From: Kordia algicida | GTDB taxonomy: Bacteria; Bacteroidota; Bacteroidia; Flavobacteriales; Flavobacteriaceae | Length of the DNA stretch: 64,000 nucleotides | Assembly: GCF_051013375.1 (NCBI RefSeq) | Contig: NZ_CP142125.1 | Strand: one strand, 5' to 3' | Shown: positions 62,207 through 64,000 of the stretch, piece after piece | How positions within the stretch are numbered: the first letter of the stretch is position 1 | Layout: the number at the start of each line of letters is the position of its first letter | Position numbers and translations under genes: made by a program | The notes under the pieces: model-generated | What the model was told of the DNA's origin: nothing | Databases searched by the model: none | The model's input: the letters and a program-made list of their open reading frames with translations, nothing else

Positions 62207-62343
62207 TGGGAAAACAAGTCTTTCACAAAAAATGTAAACTGTATATTATCAGCCGTAAAAAACTTTTTCACAAAAAATGCAACCTTTCAAAAATTTGGTT
62301 GTCTATACTAAAAACAACAATCGTCACCATATTTTAATCCATA

Positions 62344-62877
62344 GTGAGCAACGCTATCTTATTTACACATAAAGAGCTTATAGAAAAGAGCAAGCTAGGA
62401 AACCGTAAAATGCAATACCAACTGTATTCATTATACGTTGATGCTATGTTTAATGTGAGTATTCGGATGGTAAAAATAAAAGAAGATGCGGAAGATATAG
62501 TACAAGACAGTTTTGTTGATGCGTTCAAAAACCTTGAATCCTTCAAATACGAAAGCACCTTTGGTTCTTGGCTAAAACGAATTGTCATCAACAAAAGCAT
62601 CAACTATTTAAAAGTAAAACGAATTCCGCTAGTTGCTATAGAAGATCAAGAATATTGGATTTCGGAAACAGAAGAACTCAAACCAACACAGTTAGATATA
62701 AGTAAAATAAAAAATGCCATTCAGCAATTGCCAAACGGCTATCAAACCATTATCAATCTTTATCTCATAGAAGGTTACGATCATACAGAAATAGGAGACA
62801 TTTTAGAAATCAGTGTATCAACTTCAAAATCGCAATATCACAGAGCAAAAAAGAAGTTAATCCAATTAATCAATTGA
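62344..62877 (+). CDS. ECF-type RNA polymerase sigma factor
   Basis: A 177-aa sigma-70 family protein with region 2 (AEDIVQDSFVDAFKNLESFK) and region 4 (LPNGYQTIINLYLIEGYDHT then EIGDILEISVSTSKSQYHRA). The start is a GTG at 62344; an internal ATG at 62410 would cut into region 2. It overlaps the downstream anti-sigma-like gene region closely (2 bp apart). Such sigma factors in Bacteroidota control envelope or nutrient-uptake genes, and the partner here is a membrane anchor with a helical domain rather than a FecR-type protein. Confidence 0.9.
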   Translation: MSNAILFTHKELIEKSKLGNRKMQYQLYSLYVDAMFNVSIRMVKIKEDAEDIVQDSFVDAFKNLESFKYESTFGSWLKRIVINKSINYLKVKRIPLVAIEDQEYWISETEELKPTQLDISKIKNAIQQLPNGYQTIINLYLIEGYDHTEIGDILEISVSTSKSQYHRAKKKLIQLIN

Positions 62878-62879
62878 TT

Positions 62880-63425
62880 ATGAAAGACGAATTAAAAAAC
62901 TACATACAATCCCACAAAAACCAATTCGACGATCATTCCATAAATGAAGTTGACAAGCTAGCTTTATGGGAAAAAATCAGTGAACAATTGCCTGAAACAC
63001 CTAAAAAAGGAATTCCATTATGGAAAAAAGCTTCTTTTAGAGTTGCCGCAGCTATTGTGTTGCTTTTTGGTTGCCTGTTTCTATATTTCAACACCAATAA
63101 AACAGCAGGCGAATACGATATGGTAAGTGACGAATTTCGTCAAATAGATACACATTACAAATCATTGGTGCAAAATCAAATACAACTGGTAAAAACGAGT
63201 GCCAACCTTTCCAAACAAGAACAAGAAGCCTTTTTAAGCCATATTGATACGCTAGACAAAGAATACATAAAACTAAAAAAAGAACTCAAACAAGGTGTTA
63301 ATAATCAACTCATTATAGAAGCTATTATCAATAATTACAGAAAAAAAATTCAACTTATGGAAGATCTTTTACGCAGATCGTATCCAGTTCAAAATACCGC
63401 AGACGATGGCGAGCTCATTTTATAA
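62880..63425 (+). CDS. Putative anti-sigma or regulator membrane protein (181 aa)
   Basis: Follows the sigma factor by 2 bp, so it is co-transcribed. Residues 1-48 are cytoplasmic (KNYIQSHKNQFDDHSINEVD); one transmembrane helix follows (VAAAIVLLFGCLFLYF, about 52-67); the outer part is helical (LSKQEQEAFLSHIDTLDKEY) and may sense envelope state. The layout is that of an anti-sigma factor, but no zinc-binding ASD motif is present. The next gene overlaps its end by 20 nt. Confidence 0.7.
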   Translation: MKDELKNYIQSHKNQFDDHSINEVDKLALWEKISEQLPETPKKGIPLWKKASFRVAAAIVLLFGCLFLYFNTNKTAGEYDMVSDEFRQIDTHYKSLVQNQIQLVKTSANLSKQEQEAFLSHIDTLDKEYIKLKKELKQGVNNQLIIEAIINNYRKKIQLMEDLLRRSYPVQNTADDGELIL

Positions 63426-64000
63426 AACCGTACTTATTGGTGTAGTGTGTTTGCTTTCGTTTCAAAGTACGCTCGCACAACACAAACGCACCAAAGAAAT
63501 CAAAGAAACGCATGCATTCAGTAATGAAAGCAAACTGTATTTAGAAAATAAGTACGGCGATATCTTTGTAAGCGGTTGGGAGAAAAACAGTATTGAAATT
63601 ATCGTCAATATTGAAGCCGAGAGCAAAAATGCAGAAAAATCTGAAAAACTCCTGAACCGCGTAAAAACATCTATCATTCTTACCGATACAGAACTCAAAC
63701 TGACATCAACAATTGCTAAAAAAGAAGGTGGATTTCTCGGACGATTAGATCCGTTTAAAAATGAAAAAACAAAAATAAACTACACCATATATATGCCCAA
63801 AAAGGCAATGATGGAAGTCTACAATACCTATGGTAATATTATTATTTCTGATTGGAATGGAGCGTTGAAAGCAAATATAGAACATGGAAAAATGCAACTT
63901 TCAAGCGCTATTCAAAATGCAGATATTACGATAAAATTTGGCAAACTCAACGCGATCAATTTAGAAGCATCAACAGTAAAAGCAAATGATGCAACGCTGA
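63406..64000 (+). CDS. DUF4097/head-GIN-like secreted protein (partial, runs off window)
   Basis: An ATG at 63406 opens a frame that continues past the window edge (198 codons visible). Signal peptide YKTVLIGVVCLLSFQSTLAQ. The mature part begins KETHAFSNESKLYLENKYGD followed by IFVSGWEKNSIEI and IYMPKKAMMEVYNTYGNIII, the repeating short-strand pattern of the DUF4097/adhesin-like beta-solenoid family. It overlaps the previous gene by 20 nt, so it belongs to the sigma/anti-sigma operon. Confidence 0.8.
   Translation, partial: MASSFYKTVLIGVVCLLSFQSTLAQHKRTKEIKETHAFSNESKLYLENKYGDIFVSGWEKNSIEIIVNIEAESKNAEKSEKLLNRVKTSIILTDTELKLTSTIAKKEGGFLGRLDPFKNEKTKINYTIYMPKKAMMEVYNTYGNIIISDWNGALKANIEHGKMQLSSAIQNADITIKFGKLNAINLEASTVKANDATL

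Noticed and set aside
1..64000. CRISPR arrays, rRNA genes and insertion sequences
   Set aside because: I looked for regularly spaced 25-40 bp repeats, rRNA cores and transposase motifs and found none; the repeats seen are hairpins, parS sites or the 81-bp duplication.

Overview
The window is AT-rich chromosomal DNA from a member of the Bacteroidota, almost certainly the family Flavobacteriaceae. Reasons: promoters of the TAnnTTTG type, type IX secretion C-terminal sorting domains, a TonB-dependent receptor paired with a DUF4249 lipoprotein, DUF4175 and head-GIN proteins, and a lanthipeptide precursor with the KxLxINKxxIxxL-GG leader typical of this group. The leader and gene mix resemble Kordia, but the genus is a guess.

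Layout. 0-5.6 kb: a tandem pair of unknown 133-aa genes, an MBL-fold hydrolase, a subtilisin lipoprotein and an M1 aminopeptidase lipoprotein. 5.6-10.4 kb: a LexA/CI-like S24 repressor, a small divergent gene and a compact phage-derived cassette (endolysin, holin, tail-fibre-like protein, membrane-anchored protein) with no capsid, terminase or integrase. 10.4-13.7 kb: rnpA, a CtpA protease, a zinc-binding protein and an ElaA acetyltransferase. 13.7-24.7 kb: a long toxin/immunity region holding a 1154-aa unknown protein, a 663-aa helix-rich protein, a WHH-family HNH nuclease toxin, and a row of at least eight immunity-type genes (SUKH-1, SUKH-3, Imm22, MORN-like and unknowns) plus one decayed immunity remnant. 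24.7-33.5 kb: rpiB, a 970-bp AT-rich gap that may hold oriC, a lipid kinase, rnr, an orphan lanthipeptide, LysE, tRNA-Cys and folB. 33.5-49.4 kb: glnS, secreted T9SS proteins, an SPFH protein, gltX and alkB. 49.4-57.1 kb: DUF4175, ybeY, mnmG, an acetyltransferase and a methyltransferase, with three perfect parS palindromes. 57.1-64 kb: ompH, a frameshifted TonB receptor, DUF4249, an inserted membrane-protein gene, an ECF sigma factor and its downstream genes.

Most interesting point. The repressor gene, the phage-like lysis cassette and the toxin operon share one promoter/operator architecture: GTAATATGTTT boxes repeated every 21-22 bp, followed 10-11 bp later by TATATTTG. This suggests one S24-repressor regulon in which DNA damage would switch on both a holin/endolysin lysis module and a large leaderless toxin operon. 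That would be a bacteriocin-like design in a Bacteroidota, split around housekeeping genes. The link is inferred from the sequence of the sites, not shown by experiment.

The three parS sites, the candidate DnaA boxes at 25.4 kb, and rnpA and mnmG together suggest the window lies near the replication origin.
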